In this document: in pieces, positions 28,949-40,497 of the stretch
Numbering within the stretch: position 1 is the stretch's first letter
Layout: every line of letters starts with the position of its first letter
Assembly: GCA_000171835.1 (NCBI GenBank)
Contig: ABHC01000009.1
Location: 124,001-188,000, forward strand
DNA: 64,000 nucleotides
Direction of reading: 5' to 3'
Source of the DNA: an alpha proteobacterium BAL199
GTDB taxonomy: Bacteria > Pseudomonadota > Alphaproteobacteria > Thalassobaculales > Thalassobaculaceae
Position numbers and translations under genes: made by a program
Notes under the pieces: model-generated
What the model was told of the DNA's origin: nothing
The model's input: the letters and a program-made list of their open reading frames with translations, nothing else
The model's database searches: none

Positions 28949-30121
28949 ATGAACTCCCGCCTTCCGATCTCCGGCGACGCCGTACCTTATCGTCTGCGCC
29001 TTCCTGGCCCGACCGCGGTCCCCGAACGGGTCCTGCGGGCGCTGGCCCGTCCGATGATCGCCCACCGTGGGCCGGAGTTTCTGGAACGGTTCCGCGACAT
29101 CCAGGCCCGGTTGAAACCGATCCTCGGACGGACCGGCGCCGAGCCCCATCTGTTCGCAGCGACCGGCATCGGGGCAATGGAGTCGGCGGTGGTGAACGTC
29201 GCGGGTCCCGGAAAACGCGTGCTGATCGCGACCAACGGTCAATGGGGACCGGTGTTCCGGCGGCTGGCGGAAGCTGTCGGCGCCGAGGTCGACGAGGTGG
29301 TGACCGCACCCGGCGAGGCCGTCGACCTCGAAGGTGTGGAACGCGCGTTGAAGGCCAAGCAGTATGCCGCGGTTTTCGGGGTGCACAGCGAAAGCTCCAC
29401 CGGAGTTCTGACCGACCTGAAGGCACTGGGCGCTATCGTCGCCCGGACGCCCGCGCTGTTCGCCGTCGACTCGGTCAGCGGGTTGGCCGGGGCCGAGATG
29501 AAGCAGGACGACTGGCAGGTCGACGTCGTGGTCTCGGCATCGCAGAAGGCCTTGATGTGCCCGCCGGGTCTCGCTCTCGCGTCGGTCAGCGACAAGGCTT
29601 GGGATGTCATCCAGCGCGACGACCGCGGTCCGCGCAGCTATTTCGACTACCGCCGGTTCCACCCCAATTCGGAAAAGGGCGAGCCGACCTATACCGCCCC
29701 GGTCAGCATGCTGACGGCGTTGCACGAATCCCTGATGATGATCGGCGAGGAAGGGCTGGACGCAACCCTGGCTCGGCACCGCAGATTGTCGACGGCGCTA
29801 ACAGCCGGGGCAGTCGCCATGGGCTTCACCCTGTTCCCGAAGGCGCCGACGAGTCCGACCCTCGTGGTTCTGGAAACGCCGGACGGCATCGACGCCATCG
29901 CCCTGATCGACCGACTGGCGGATGGCTACAACACGATCATTGCCGGAACCCGTTTCGAGAACCTCAAGCATCGTATGATCCGGATCGGGACCATGGGCGC
30001 CGTCAGCGACGGCGACGTGCTGACCGATCTCCACCATCTCGCCGGCGCAACGCGCGACCTCGGCGGACGGCCGGACGAAACCGCCGGACTGGCAGCCGCG
30101 GCTGAGGTGCTGGCCGGATAG
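28949..30121 (+). CDS. Class V aminotransferase, alanine/serine-glyoxylate type
   Basis: The 390-residue protein starts at the Met at 28949; upstream residues in frame do not resemble the family. PLP-dependent fold-type I features include LPGPTAVPERVLRAL and HRGPEFLERF at the N terminus. ATGIGAMESAVVN serves phosphate binding, DSVSGLAG carries the Asp that contacts the pyridine nitrogen, and VSASQKALMCPPG carries the Schiff-base Lys. Close families transaminate alanine or serine with glyoxylate, which could link to malate synthase activity. The exact donor cannot be read from sequence. Confidence 0.88.
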   Translation: MNSRLPISGDAVPYRLRLPGPTAVPERVLRALARPMIAHRGPEFLERFRDIQARLKPILGRTGAEPHLFAATGIGAMESAVVNVAGPGKRVLIATNGQWGPVFRRLAEAVGAEVDEVVTAPGEAVDLEGVERALKAKQYAAVFGVHSESSTGVLTDLKALGAIVARTPALFAVDSVSGLAGAEMKQDDWQVDVVVSASQKALMCPPGLALASVSDKAWDVIQRDDRGPRSYFDYRRFHPNSEKGEPTYTAPVSMLTALHESLMMIGEEGLDATLARHRRLSTALTAGAVAMGFTLFPKAPTSPTLVVLETPDGIDAIALIDRLADGYNTIIAGTRFENLKHRMIRIGTMGAVSDGDVLTDLHHLAGATRDLGGRPDETAGLAAAAEVLAG

Positions 30122-30310
30122 ACGCCGGCGAACAGGTCAAAGCGGCACGGTTCTTGTGGCCGGCAAAGTGACGCAGATACCGCCCAAACCGCGGTAACTG
30201 TTTGACCCCATCATCCGATTGCGGCGGCACCGGGATCTGCGTTTGTTTTTTTCGTGTTTTACGAGAATTTAGTATTCTGCTTTCGTAATTTGTTAACCTT
30301 TCGACAATGA

Positions 30311-32725
<2,415 letters not shown>

Positions 32726-32836
32726 CCCGCGGCATCAAAATAGAGGGCGCTGCGGGGCTGAATATGCTCCGGGCGCAACCCGATCGTTTTCTCGCCCAAA
32801 GGGGCACCGGCGAAGCGGTCCGCGGGCAGCGCCACC

Positions 32837-33610
32837 GTGCTCAGCCCGTCGCGGGACCTCCGGGCCGGCCGGATCGACACGGTTGACGGCGTTCCGCTGG
32901 CGGTGCTCGGCCGTTTCGACCTCGTCCCCGAGACGCCGCTGATCACCCGACGGAACGGCGAACGCACCAACACGGTCCAGGCTTTCGTGACGCCGTTCAC
33001 CCTGCCGGGCATCGCCCTCGCCGATTTCGAACGCCGGCTGGCGCAGAGCGGGTTTCGGCCGCCTCCCGGCTACCGAATGAATTTCGGCGGCGAGACCGAG
33101 AAGAGCGGCGAGGCCCAGTCCAACCTGTCGAGCGTGTTCGGCACGCTGGCGATGCTGATGGTCGGCGCGTTGGTCCTCGCCTTCAACTCGTTCGGCGCGG
33201 CCGCCGTCATCATTGTCGTCGCCGTTCTCAGCATCGGCGGCGGCCTGCTGTCGCTATGGGTTTTCGGGTTTCCGATGGGGTTCATCGCCGTTGTCGGGTG
33301 CATGGGCCTGGTCGGCCTGGCGATCAACGACAGCATCGTCGTGCTGTCGGCGCTGCGGGAGAACCCGAAGGCAATGGCCGGCGATCTCGCCGCCGCGCGC
33401 GACGTCGTCATGGACGGCACCCGGCACGTGCTGTCAACCACGGTGACGACGGTTGGCGGATTCATCCCGTTGATCGTCTGGGGCGGGCTGTTCTGGCCGC
33501 CGCTGGCGGTGGCGATCTCCGGCGGCATGATCGGCGCCACCATGCTCGCCCTGTTCTTCGTCCCGCCGGTGTTCGTGCTGATGGGCAGATTCCGCCGCCG
33601 CGGTGCCTGA
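32837..33610 (+). pseudogene. C-terminal remnant of an RND efflux transporter
   Basis: About 257 residues match the end of an AcrB/MexF-like RND pump: a periplasmic strand region (VPLAVLGRFDLVPETPLITRRNGERT), FGGETEKSGEAQ, then the last membrane helices (LAMLMVGALVLAFNSFGAA, MGLVGLAINDSIVVLSALRE, STTVTTVGGFIPLIVWGG). A full pump has over 1000 residues; the first three quarters are missing. The 111 bases between copy A and the first in-frame Met contain stop codons in this frame, so the break is not exactly at the IS end. Probably nonfunctional. Confidence 0.85.
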
Positions 33611-33971
33611 GCGTCGACCGGGTCGCCTGTCCCGCGCCGAACCCCGTGTCTCCGCCGCAGCACGGATCCGATCGAATCGACCAGCGTGCTGCTCCGGCTC
33701 AGCCTCGAGCACGCGCCGTATCTCCGACGCTCCCCGCACCCTACCTCCTCCAGTTGAAACCGATAGCCCTGCCAGGGGAGACACGTCGGGGGCGCGCCGT
33801 GACGCGCTGTGCTTCCCAACGGCTTGGCGGTCAGAAATCGTGCGAAGATTGGATCAGCGGTCTCTACCTTGACGACCGGCGGCATCACATCGACGTACAT
33901 CGCTTTACGCGCAAGGGTGGCAGTGAGGGTGGACAGTGCCGTCACGCCAACCACTCCGAGAACCCTGGTCA
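33611..33971. other. Gap with no recognisable gene
   Basis: This stretch between the RND remnant and the Tat-signal fragment is GC-rich and open in several frames by composition only. None of the translations shows a domain, and no strong ribosome-binding site, hairpin or tRNA was seen. It is probably decayed DNA within the rearranged island. Confidence 0.5.
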
Positions 33972-34189
33972 TGATCCCAGCCGCGCCGCCACCCACCCGC
34001 CGCGTCACGCGACGCGGCGTTCTGATCGGCAGCGCCGGCCTCGCCGCCGCGGGTCTGTCGGCAGCGTCGACCCAGCGTTTCCGCGATATCGCCCGCCGTC
34101 GGCGGCGACCAGCCAGGAGCCCGGACCATGAGCACGTTCACCACTGGCCAGTCGTCCTCATTCCGCCGCCAACTGCGGCAGACCGTTGA
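33972..34189 (+). pseudogene. Possible N-terminal fragment of a Tat-exported protein
   Basis: A 72-codon frame starting at 33972 encodes a convincing twin-arginine signal (RRVTRRGVLIGSAGLAAAGLSA). The following sequence turns into an Arg-rich, nondescript stretch and runs into the IS3-family relic near 34160. The likely reading is the 5-prime end of an exported protein gene whose remainder was lost. With so little sequence the parent family cannot be named. Confidence 0.35.
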
Positions 34190-34400
34190 AGAAGCTCAGG
34201 TATCCGCCGATCGAGGCGCGCGCCGCGCAGCAGGTCCGGGTAGATCCGGTGCCCCGGCGCCGGCTTCCAGATGTGCGGCCGCCGGTCCAGCACGGAGATC
34301 CCCATCCGACGCATCAGCGTCGCCACCCGGCCGCGGACGATAGTACAGCCCGCTCCGGCTCAGTTGCAGCATCATCGGCAACATCGCCGCGCGCCACATG
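34160..34400 (-). pseudogene. IS3-family transposase (orfB) relic with internal deletion
   Basis: Minus-strand translation gives fragments of a typical IS3-group OrfB: LSRSGLYYRP, then LMRRMGISVLDRRP and GHRIYPDLLRG in another frame, and finally ARASIGGYLSFFNGLPQ, which normally lies over 150 residues further on. The central DDE domain is therefore deleted and the remainder is frameshifted. It is a dead element next to the methyltransferase gene. Confidence 0.72.
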
Positions 34401-34457
34401 CCCGGCGGCCATGCCTGAGCCCTGGCCACGCCGCCGTGACGCAGAACGGGAGTCTGG

Positions 34458-35291
34458 TCACGGCGCCATCGGCCCCTTGCCATCCTTGCTCGATTTCAGC
34501 GGATCCCACTGGGCCAACGCCGCATAGGCGGCCTGTTGCGGAAACACCGGCCGATCGCTTTCAGCGATTTTTCGGGCATGGAACCAGAACAGGTATCGAC
34601 AGCCGTCCAGAGGAATCGGGTCGCGAAAACTGGCATCGTGACGGTAGCGAAGCCGGTTGACCGGATCCGACGGAACGGCCGCATACCGCGTGAAGTAGGA
34701 CCCGATCACCTCGAAGCCGTTCGCCGTATAGTAATCGTGAAAAAGCGTCGGCGAGAGCTGATAGAATCCATGGTTCGGCCAGTTGTTGGTCGGCGCCGCG
34801 TGAATGATCTCGCCGCCGAGTTCGCACATCCGGACCAGGTTCCACAGCGCGTTCGGAACATGGAACACATGCTCGATCGTGCCAATCTCGACGATCGTTC
34901 CGAACTGCCGGCCGATCTGCCTGTGCAGATCCGACTCGTTGAGATCGCCAAGCAGATCGGCGCCGTCGTGGTCGGAGATGTCCAATGCGTGTATCGCGTC
35001 AAATCCCATCGCCAGAAAAACCAGCTTCGGGTCCACGAATCGTCCACGTGACGTTCTTTGTGACACGATATAATTGTTGGATCGGATCAGCTCTGCGAGT
35101 CGAGGAACGTTATATCGAAAACCCAATCTGCCGTCGCCGTACTTGCAGTACTCATACTTTTCAAGTTCAGAAAGAATTTCATCGACATTAACTTGAAAAC
35201 TCATGAGTCCGATTTGAACCACCGATCCCTTCGACCGGCAACGATGCAGGTGATCGATCACATCAGGCAAGATATCACTTTGGATGCCCAT
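34458..35291 (-). CDS. Class I SAM-dependent methyltransferase-like protein
   Basis: The 277-residue protein is preceded by GAGGGG eight bases upstream of its ATG. The pattern ALDISDHDGADLLGDLNESDL, GTIVEIGTIEHVFHVPNALWNLVRMCELGGEII and a following HGFYQLSPTLFHDYYTANGF segment resembles methyltransferases found in polysaccharide or small-molecule gene clusters. The classic glycine-rich SAM loop is not clear, so activity is uncertain. Its base composition is visibly more AT-rich than the flanking genes, which suggests transfer. It lies between an IS3 relic and a formyltransferase chimera. Confidence 0.62.
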   Translation of the reverse strand: MGIQSDILPDVIDHLHRCRSKGSVVQIGLMSFQVNVDEILSELEKYEYCKYGDGRLGFRYNVPRLAELIRSNNYIVSQRTSRGRFVDPKLVFLAMGFDAIHALDISDHDGADLLGDLNESDLHRQIGRQFGTIVEIGTIEHVFHVPNALWNLVRMCELGGEIIHAAPTNNWPNHGFYQLSPTLFHDYYTANGFEVIGSYFTRYAAVPSDPVNRLRYRHDASFRDPIPLDGCRYLFWFHARKIAESDRPVFPQQAAYAALAQWDPLKSSKDGKGPMAP

Positions 35292-35569
35292 TCCATTCCC
35301 CTCGAAAGACTTACCATCGTGGCCGTTTCAGGATCGGTTCCCAATCCGGGCAATCTCCGGGCGACCGGCGGTCACGCGCCACCGAACCCGCCCTGTCGCT
35401 TTCCAGCCCACGGCGGGCTTCGCTATCGTTCCATCGGTATCGCTCGTATCATGGACACTGGAATGACATACCATCTGATCGTCGACCGCGAGAGCCGAGC
35501 TTGGCGTTCACCCGAGAAGTCGGTCCGACGCCGCTTGGCCAGACCATACGCCATGAGCTTCCGCAGGCG

Positions 35570-36349
35570 ATGACGAGATTCTCGCTTTGCACGGTCGGCT
35601 TCAGGGGGGTCGTAACGGTTGAGGCGCTCATCGCCGCCGGCGTGATCCCGACACGACTCGTCTCGTATCCCCAAAGAGGCGACCCGTCGGGTGCGTTCGA
35701 GCAGATCAAATCGATCGGGGACAGACACGGCATCCCGTTCGAACGGACAACGGCGCCGGCGTTCGCCGATGGCGAATGGGCGATGCTCGTTGGCTGGCAG
35801 TACCGGGTGGCGCCGGTAACCGACCATCTCATCGTGTTCCACGACTCGCTGTTGCCCCGCTATCGCGGGTTCGCGCCGACGGCAACCGCCCTGATCAACG
35901 GCGACCGTGAGATCGGCGTGACCGCGATCCGCCCGGTGGAGGCGGTGGACGCCGGGCCGATTCTCGGTCAGCGGCGCTGGATGGTCGAGTATCCGATCAG
36001 GGCGCGCGCCGCGCTCGAACGGCAGGCCAAGGCCACCGCCGATCTGGCCGGTGATCTGCTCCGCCAGATTGGCGACGGGACCCTGGCCGCCGCTCAGCAG
36101 GACGCCGCGGCCGCGACGAAGCCCGCGTCCAAGCCGCGGACGCCGCGCGACGGAACCAAGCAGGCGCTGCTGATCGAGATGCTCCGATCCGAGAACGGCG
36201 CGACCATCGCCGAGATCGTCGCGGCCACCGGCTGGCAGCAGCACACGGTGCGCGGCGCCATCGCAGGGGCGCTCAAGAAGAAACTCGGGCTCAACATCAC
36301 CTCCGAGAAGGCGGATCAGGGCGAGCGCATCTATCGCATTGCCGACTGA
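35570..36349 (+). CDS. Chimeric protein: formyltransferase-like domain joined to DUF3489
   Basis: The 259-residue frame has two unrelated parts. Residues 1-178 form a formyltransferase-like domain with FHDSLLPRYRGFAPTATAL (His91) and VDAGPIL (Asp127). The usual catalytic Asn two residues before the His is Val here. From about residue 180 the sequence is a DUF3489 tail: a Lys/Pro/Ala linker, then GTKQALLIEMLRSENGATIA, IVAATGWQQHTVRGAIAGAL and KKKLGLNITSEK, a winged-helix module. DUF3489 normally ends a different small protein, so this looks like an in-frame recombination product. IS6 copy B begins 91 bases downstream. Confidence 0.75.
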   Translation: MTRFSLCTVGFRGVVTVEALIAAGVIPTRLVSYPQRGDPSGAFEQIKSIGDRHGIPFERTTAPAFADGEWAMLVGWQYRVAPVTDHLIVFHDSLLPRYRGFAPTATALINGDREIGVTAIRPVEAVDAGPILGQRRWMVEYPIRARAALERQAKATADLAGDLLRQIGDGTLAAAQQDAAAATKPASKPRTPRDGTKQALLIEMLRSENGATIAEIVAATGWQQHTVRGAIAGALKKKLGLNITSEKADQGERIYRIAD

Positions 36350-36440
36350 CTCATCCGGCATGTCGCGCACACCGCTGCCTTTCGGGCGGCGGTGACGCGT
36401 CATCGTCAGCGAACCGTGTTCGACCCAGAAGGCCTTCGAG

Positions 36441-37256
36441 GGTGTTGTCACGTTAACTCGTCGAGTTAGCAAGTTGGCATGCCGGTCGTTGATCAAGCGG
36501 CATGTGCCGCGGATTTCCAAGCTTCGAACGCTTCGAGCCGATGGTAGCGAATGGTGAGGGCGGAACGACGGCGGGCTGGGACAGAGTAACGATTGCGGGT
36601 TGCGGATTGCATAGACACGAAGCGTTGTAATCCACCCGGTGATCGGAAGCCTTGCATCACCCGCTCTCGTTTTCGGAAGGGCAAGTGGCTGTTCTCGGCG
36701 CGGTTATTGAGCCCCTTGTGTGACCAATGATCAAGGCCAGGCGCGACCTCGCGCTTGGCGGCCCCATATGAGCGCAGTTTGTCCGTAATGATCCTTTTGG
36801 GCACGAAGCCCCAACGTTTCATCAGCTTGATCAAAAGCCGCTTTGCAGCGCGCTTGTCTCGCTTCGATTGTAAGATTTCCTCAAGAACGACACCGTGTTG
36901 GTCGACGGCGCGCCACAGCCAGTATGACCGGCCCGCGATCTTCACGACGACTTCGTCCAGATGCCAAACATCACCAGGGCGAGGCTGCCGTCGCCGCAGA
37001 ACGTGGGCGATCCGGGGACCGAACTTGACGGTCCAGCGCCGGATCGTCTCATACGAAACGTCCACACCACGTTCCAGCATAAGCTCCTCGACCTCGCGCA
37101 GGCTCAAGTTGAACCGGGCGTAGAGCCAGACAACATGAGAAATAATCTGAGGCGGAAAGCGGTGGCGCTTGTAGCTGATTTTCTCTGTTTGCATCGACAC
37201 CGCCTACGCCCGGATCATTGAACCCGCAACCTCAGGCACGTTAACGTGACAACACC
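36441..37256 (-). mobile_element. IS6-family insertion sequence, copy B
   Basis: The full-length 816-base copy is inverted relative to copy A and has the same 17-base terminal repeats. A seven-base direct repeat, CTTCGAG, touches both ends (36434-36440 and 37257-37263). The right copy lies inside truncated copy C, while the left one lies in unrelated DNA. It differs from copies A, C and D by at least one silent base at 37144. Confidence 0.9.
36493..37200 (-). CDS. IS6-family transposase, copy B
   Basis: The protein is identical in translation to copy A (235 residues, same DDE residues). A single silent change, ATT for ATC, occurs in the PQIIS segment. It is intact and preceded on its coding strand by the tail of the copy C frame, which ends four bases upstream of this start. 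Confidence 0.93.
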   Translation of the reverse strand: MSMQTEKISYKRHRFPPQIISHVVWLYARFNLSLREVEELMLERGVDVSYETIRRWTVKFGPRIAHVLRRRQPRPGDVWHLDEVVVKIAGRSYWLWRAVDQHGVVLEEILQSKRDKRAAKRLLIKLMKRWGFVPKRIITDKLRSYGAAKREVAPGLDHWSHKGLNNRAENSHLPFRKRERVMQGFRSPGGLQRFVSMQSATRNRYSVPARRRSALTIRYHRLEAFEAWKSAAHAA

Positions 37257-37926
37257 CTTCGAGCCGATGGTAGCGAATGGTGAGGGCGGAACGACGGCGG
37301 GCTGGGACAGAGTAACGATTGCGGGTTGCGGATTGCATAGACACGAAGCGTTGTAATCCACCCGGTGATCGGAAGCCTTGCATCACCCGCTCTCGTTTTC
37401 GGAAGGGCAAGTGGCTGTTCTCGGCGCGGTTATTGAGCCCCTTGTGTGACCAATGATCAAGGCCAGGCGCGACCTCGCGCTTGGCGGCCCCATATGAGCG
37501 CAGTTTGTCCGTAATGATCCTTTTGGGCACGAAGCCCCAACGTTTCATCAGCTTGATCAAAAGCCGCTTTGCAGCGCGCTTGTCTCGCTTCGATTGTAAG
37601 ATTTCCTCAAGAACGACACCGTGTTGGTCGACGGCGCGCCACAGCCAGTATGACCGGCCCGCGATCTTCACGACGACTTCGTCCAGATGCCAAACATCAC
37701 CAGGGCGAGGCTGCCGTCGCCGCAGAACGTGGGCGATCCGGGGACCGAACTTGACGGTCCAGCGCCGGATCGTCTCATACGAAACGTCCACACCACGTTC
37801 CAGCATAAGCTCCTCGACCTCGCGCAGGCTCAAGTTGAACCGGGCGTAGAGCCAGACAACATGAGAAATGATCTGAGGCGGAAAGCGGTGGCGCTTGTAG
37901 CTGATTTTCTCTGTTTGCATCGACAC
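37204..37926 (-). CDS. IS6-family transposase with replaced C terminus, copy C
   Basis: The frame matches the family transposase through YHRLE and then, instead of the last dozen or so native residues, reads across the junction into copy B's end, adding about 17 foreign residues ([17 protein letters not shown]). The catalytic residues Asp82, Asp140 and Glu169 remain. The element has only one end, so it cannot move alone, but the enzyme might act on the other copies. Confidence 0.85.
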   Translation of the reverse strand: MSMQTEKISYKRHRFPPQIISHVVWLYARFNLSLREVEELMLERGVDVSYETIRRWTVKFGPRIAHVLRRRQPRPGDVWHLDEVVVKIAGRSYWLWRAVDQHGVVLEEILQSKRDKRAAKRLLIKLMKRWGFVPKRIITDKLRSYGAAKREVAPGLDHWSHKGLNNRAENSHLPFRKRERVMQGFRSPGGLQRFVSMQSATRNRYSVPARRRSALTIRYHRLEGCCHVNVPEVAGSMIRA

Positions 37927-37982
37927 CGCCTACGCCCGGATCATTGAACCCGCAACCTCAGGCACGTTAACGTGACAACACC
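37257..37982 (-). mobile_element. IS6-family insertion sequence, truncated copy C
   Basis: This copy keeps the upstream end (inverted repeat at 37966-37982) but has lost its last roughly 90 bases, including the other inverted repeat, where copy B begins. It lies head-to-tail with copy B, giving a tandem of two elements on the minus strand. Its intact end abuts a decapitated dihydroxyacetone kinase gene. Confidence 0.9.
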
Positions 37983-39222
37983 CTTGAACGTCAATATGGT
38001 GATCGTCGATGACGACATCGCGCTTCCCGATCTGCCCCAGGCGCGGGGTGTGGCCGGGACGCTGCTCGTCCACAAGATCGCCGGCGCCCTGGCCGACCAG
38101 GGGGGCGATCTAGCGGTGGTCACGACCGCCGCCAGGAACGCGATCGGCGCCATGGCGTCGATCGGCATGTCGCTTGACTCCTGCACCGTGCCGGGAAACG
38201 CCAAGGACAATCGCATCCCCGTCGGCAAGGCGGAACTCGGCCTCGGCATCCATGGCGAGCCGGGGGTCGAGCAGGTCGATTTCTGCGACGCGGCGGGCGC
38301 GGTCGAGATGGTCGTCGAGCGGCTCGCCGCGACGATCGCTCCAGGACCGCACGTGGCGTTGGTCAACAATTTGGGCAGCGCCACGGCGCTCGAGATGTCC
38401 GTATTGGTCGAAGAACTGATCAAGTCCCGTATCGGCGATCAGATCCGTTGGATGATCGGTCCGGCGCCGCTCATGACGTCGCTCGACATGCGCGGTTTTT
38501 CCGTCTCACTGCTGCCGGTAGGCAAGGCCGAGGAGATGGCCCTGATTGCGCCGGTGGCCTGCGCGGCATGGCCAGGCTGTCACCCGGTCGGCCGGATTGA
38601 CACCTGGCCGTTGCCGGATGGCTTGGCGCCCATTGCGCCGATGCCGTCACGCCACGACGGCCGCCGGGCGTTGATCGAGAATTGCTGTCGTGTGTTCATC
38701 GACGCCGAAGACGATCTCAACGCGCTCGACCTGAAGTCCGGCGACGGGGACACCGGGAGCACGCTGGCGACCGCGGCCCGGGCCCTCATCGGCGCCTTAG
38801 ACCGTTTGCCCCTGGCCGATATGACGCAGCTCTACCGAGCCATCGGGATGGAGCTCAGCCAGACCATGGGGGGCTCCTCAGGCGTGCTTCTGGCGATCTT
38901 CTTTGCCGCGGCGGGAGATGCGTCAGGCAATGGCGAGGACACGATCGGGGCGTTGAGTTCGGCGCTGAAGCGCGTCCAGGAGGTTGGCGGGGCCAAAATT
39001 GGGGATCGAACCATGGTGGACGCGCTCGACCCGGCAATCGACGCCTTGACCGGTGGACTGCGCGAAGCGGCGGTGGCCGCTCGCAAGGGGGCTGATGCCA
39101 CGGCGGCAATCGGCAAGGCCGGCGCCGGCCGCGCGAGCTACATCGCGTCGGCGAATCTCCTCGGCCACAACGACCCGGGAGCCGAGGCGGTTGCCCGCCT
39201 GTTCGAGCATCTGGCCAGGTAG
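37972..39222 (+). pseudogene. Dihydroxyacetone kinase (DhaK-DhaL fusion) lacking its N terminus
   Basis: The frame encodes about 416 residues of a fused DhaK/DhaL kinase. It retains the substrate-binding His region (AELGLGIHGEPG), the K-domain end (TSLDMRGFSVSLLP) and the complete ATP-binding L domain (DLKSGDGDTGSTL). Roughly the first 120 residues, including the GGGSGHEP-type loop, are missing where copy C begins. The IS end supplies an in-frame GTG (37972-37974, reading GTG-ACA-ACA-CCC), so a truncated product could be translated. Without the N terminus the K domain should not fold properly. Confidence 0.85.
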
Positions 39223-39373
39223 TCAGGCGGTTTCCGCCCTCGACCCGAAGTGATTTATTACCCTGGCTAACCAGCCATCCCGCCCGTCGCCGCCGCCTAT
39301 TGCCAGGAGCCGGGAGATCCGGCGGGTCAGTGGGTACGTTGCCGACATACCACCGCGAAACGGACCGAGCACA

Positions 39374-39685
39374 TCAACAGGCTGCCTGGTAAGGTGATTC
39401 CAGCCCGCTGATTGTCCTAGCTTCATCGGGCCTGCCGCCGGATCTGTGGTTCCCTAGAACGGGCGTTGTCGCGTCTTTCGCGTCGACGGTCCGCCGGAGA
39501 GGCATTCGGCGTCGGCCGGTCGAGACGACCCTCTCATCCAGGCGCCCCCGGTTATGCGGATTGGGGCGTCCGGTTCGAAGACGTCTGGGCTTTGCGGCTC
39601 CAGACCGGGCGACCCACCGGTGGACCGTCTCGTAGCTGACATCGAGCGAACGCTCCGCCATAACGTCATCCCCGCATCGACCCAC
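39374..39685 (-). pseudogene. Degenerate remnant of a second IS6-like transposase
   Basis: The minus-strand translation contains ERSLDVSYETVHRWVARSG, RPNPHNRGRLDERVVS and LRRTVDAKD. These line up with the helix-turn-helix, first Asp and following strand of IS6-family transposases but are only distantly similar to copies A-D. The rest is scrambled and no terminal repeats were found. It lies in the roughly 530-base gap between the kinase remnant and the racemase-like gene; nothing else was recognised in that gap. Confidence 0.6.
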
Positions 39686-39753
39686 GGTCCGGTGACAATG
39701 CCTTTGGGATGGACCGTCGCTGTCACGATGCCCCTGGCTGAGCGAGTGTGACG

Positions 39754-40497
39754 ATGACCGGAGACGCGCGTGAATACGGCAGCGGTGGATGGGTCGGCAT
39801 CGGTGTGCCTCAGGCCAACCCGACCGTGGAGATGGAGATGCGCCGGTTGCTCGGGCCGGGCGTCGAGCCGCTGACGACGCGGCTTACCAGCGGCGCCGGG
39901 ACATCCGAAGCGCGACTGGTCGAGTATCTGGATGACTTGCCCCGAACCCTTGAGAGCTATGATGCCCTGCGGCCTGACGTGTTCGGTTTCGCCTGCACGG
40001 GATCGTCCTATCTGTTGGGCGCAGCGCGGGAGGCGGAGATTGTGGCGGTGGCGCAGGACCGCTTCGGGTACCCGGTCATCACCGTCGCCAGAGCGATTCT
40101 GGAAGCCCTGTCGGCCCTGGATGCCCGACGGATCGCGCTGCTGGCCCCGTATCCCGCACGTTTGGTGAACGCCGGTGTCGCGTATTGGCGGGCGGCTGGG
40201 CTTGACGTCGTGGATGTCCGGCGCGTCGAGCTCGGCTCCGGCGACACCCGTCGAATCTACGGTCTGCGCAGCGACGATGCGGTGACCGCCTTGGAGAGCG
40301 GCGTGCCGGAGGATATCGACGCAGTGCTGATCACCGGGACCGGCATGCCGACATTGGCCGCTTTGCCGGTGCTGGGGGAGCGCATCGGCCGTCCGGTTCT
40401 GTCCTCGAACTATTGCCTCGCCTGGGCACTCCTGCGGGCGCTCGGACGGACCGATGCGCCCTGGAGCGCTGCGGGCACCACCCTGCCTCCTGTCTAG
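39754..40497 (+). CDS. Asp/Glu racemase superfamily protein (maleate isomerase / arylmalonate decarboxylase-like)
   Basis: The 247-residue protein (ATG at 39754; a GTG two codons upstream is also possible) begins WVGIGVPQANPTVEMEM, a family N-terminal pattern. One active-site Cys lies in FGFACTGSSYLLG (about residue 79) and a second in SSNYCLAWALLRALG (about 225). Relatives include maleate cis-trans isomerase, arylmalonate decarboxylase and hydantoin racemase. Its stop overlaps the stop of the convergent reductase gene by four bases. Context with hydantoinase-type genes suggests a step on the same substrate. Confidence 0.78.
   Translation: MTGDAREYGSGGWVGIGVPQANPTVEMEMRRLLGPGVEPLTTRLTSGAGTSEARLVEYLDDLPRTLESYDALRPDVFGFACTGSSYLLGAAREAEIVAVAQDRFGYPVITVARAILEALSALDARRIALLAPYPARLVNAGVAYWRAAGLDVVDVRRVELGSGDTRRIYGLRSDDAVTALESGVPEDIDAVLITGTGMPTLAALPVLGERIGRPVLSSNYCLAWALLRALGRTDAPWSAAGTTLPPV

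Noticed and set aside
33070-34008. 312-residue minus-strand frame spanning the RND remnant
   Set aside because: Most of it is antisense to the RND coding sequence, and the segment beyond it has no recognisable domain.
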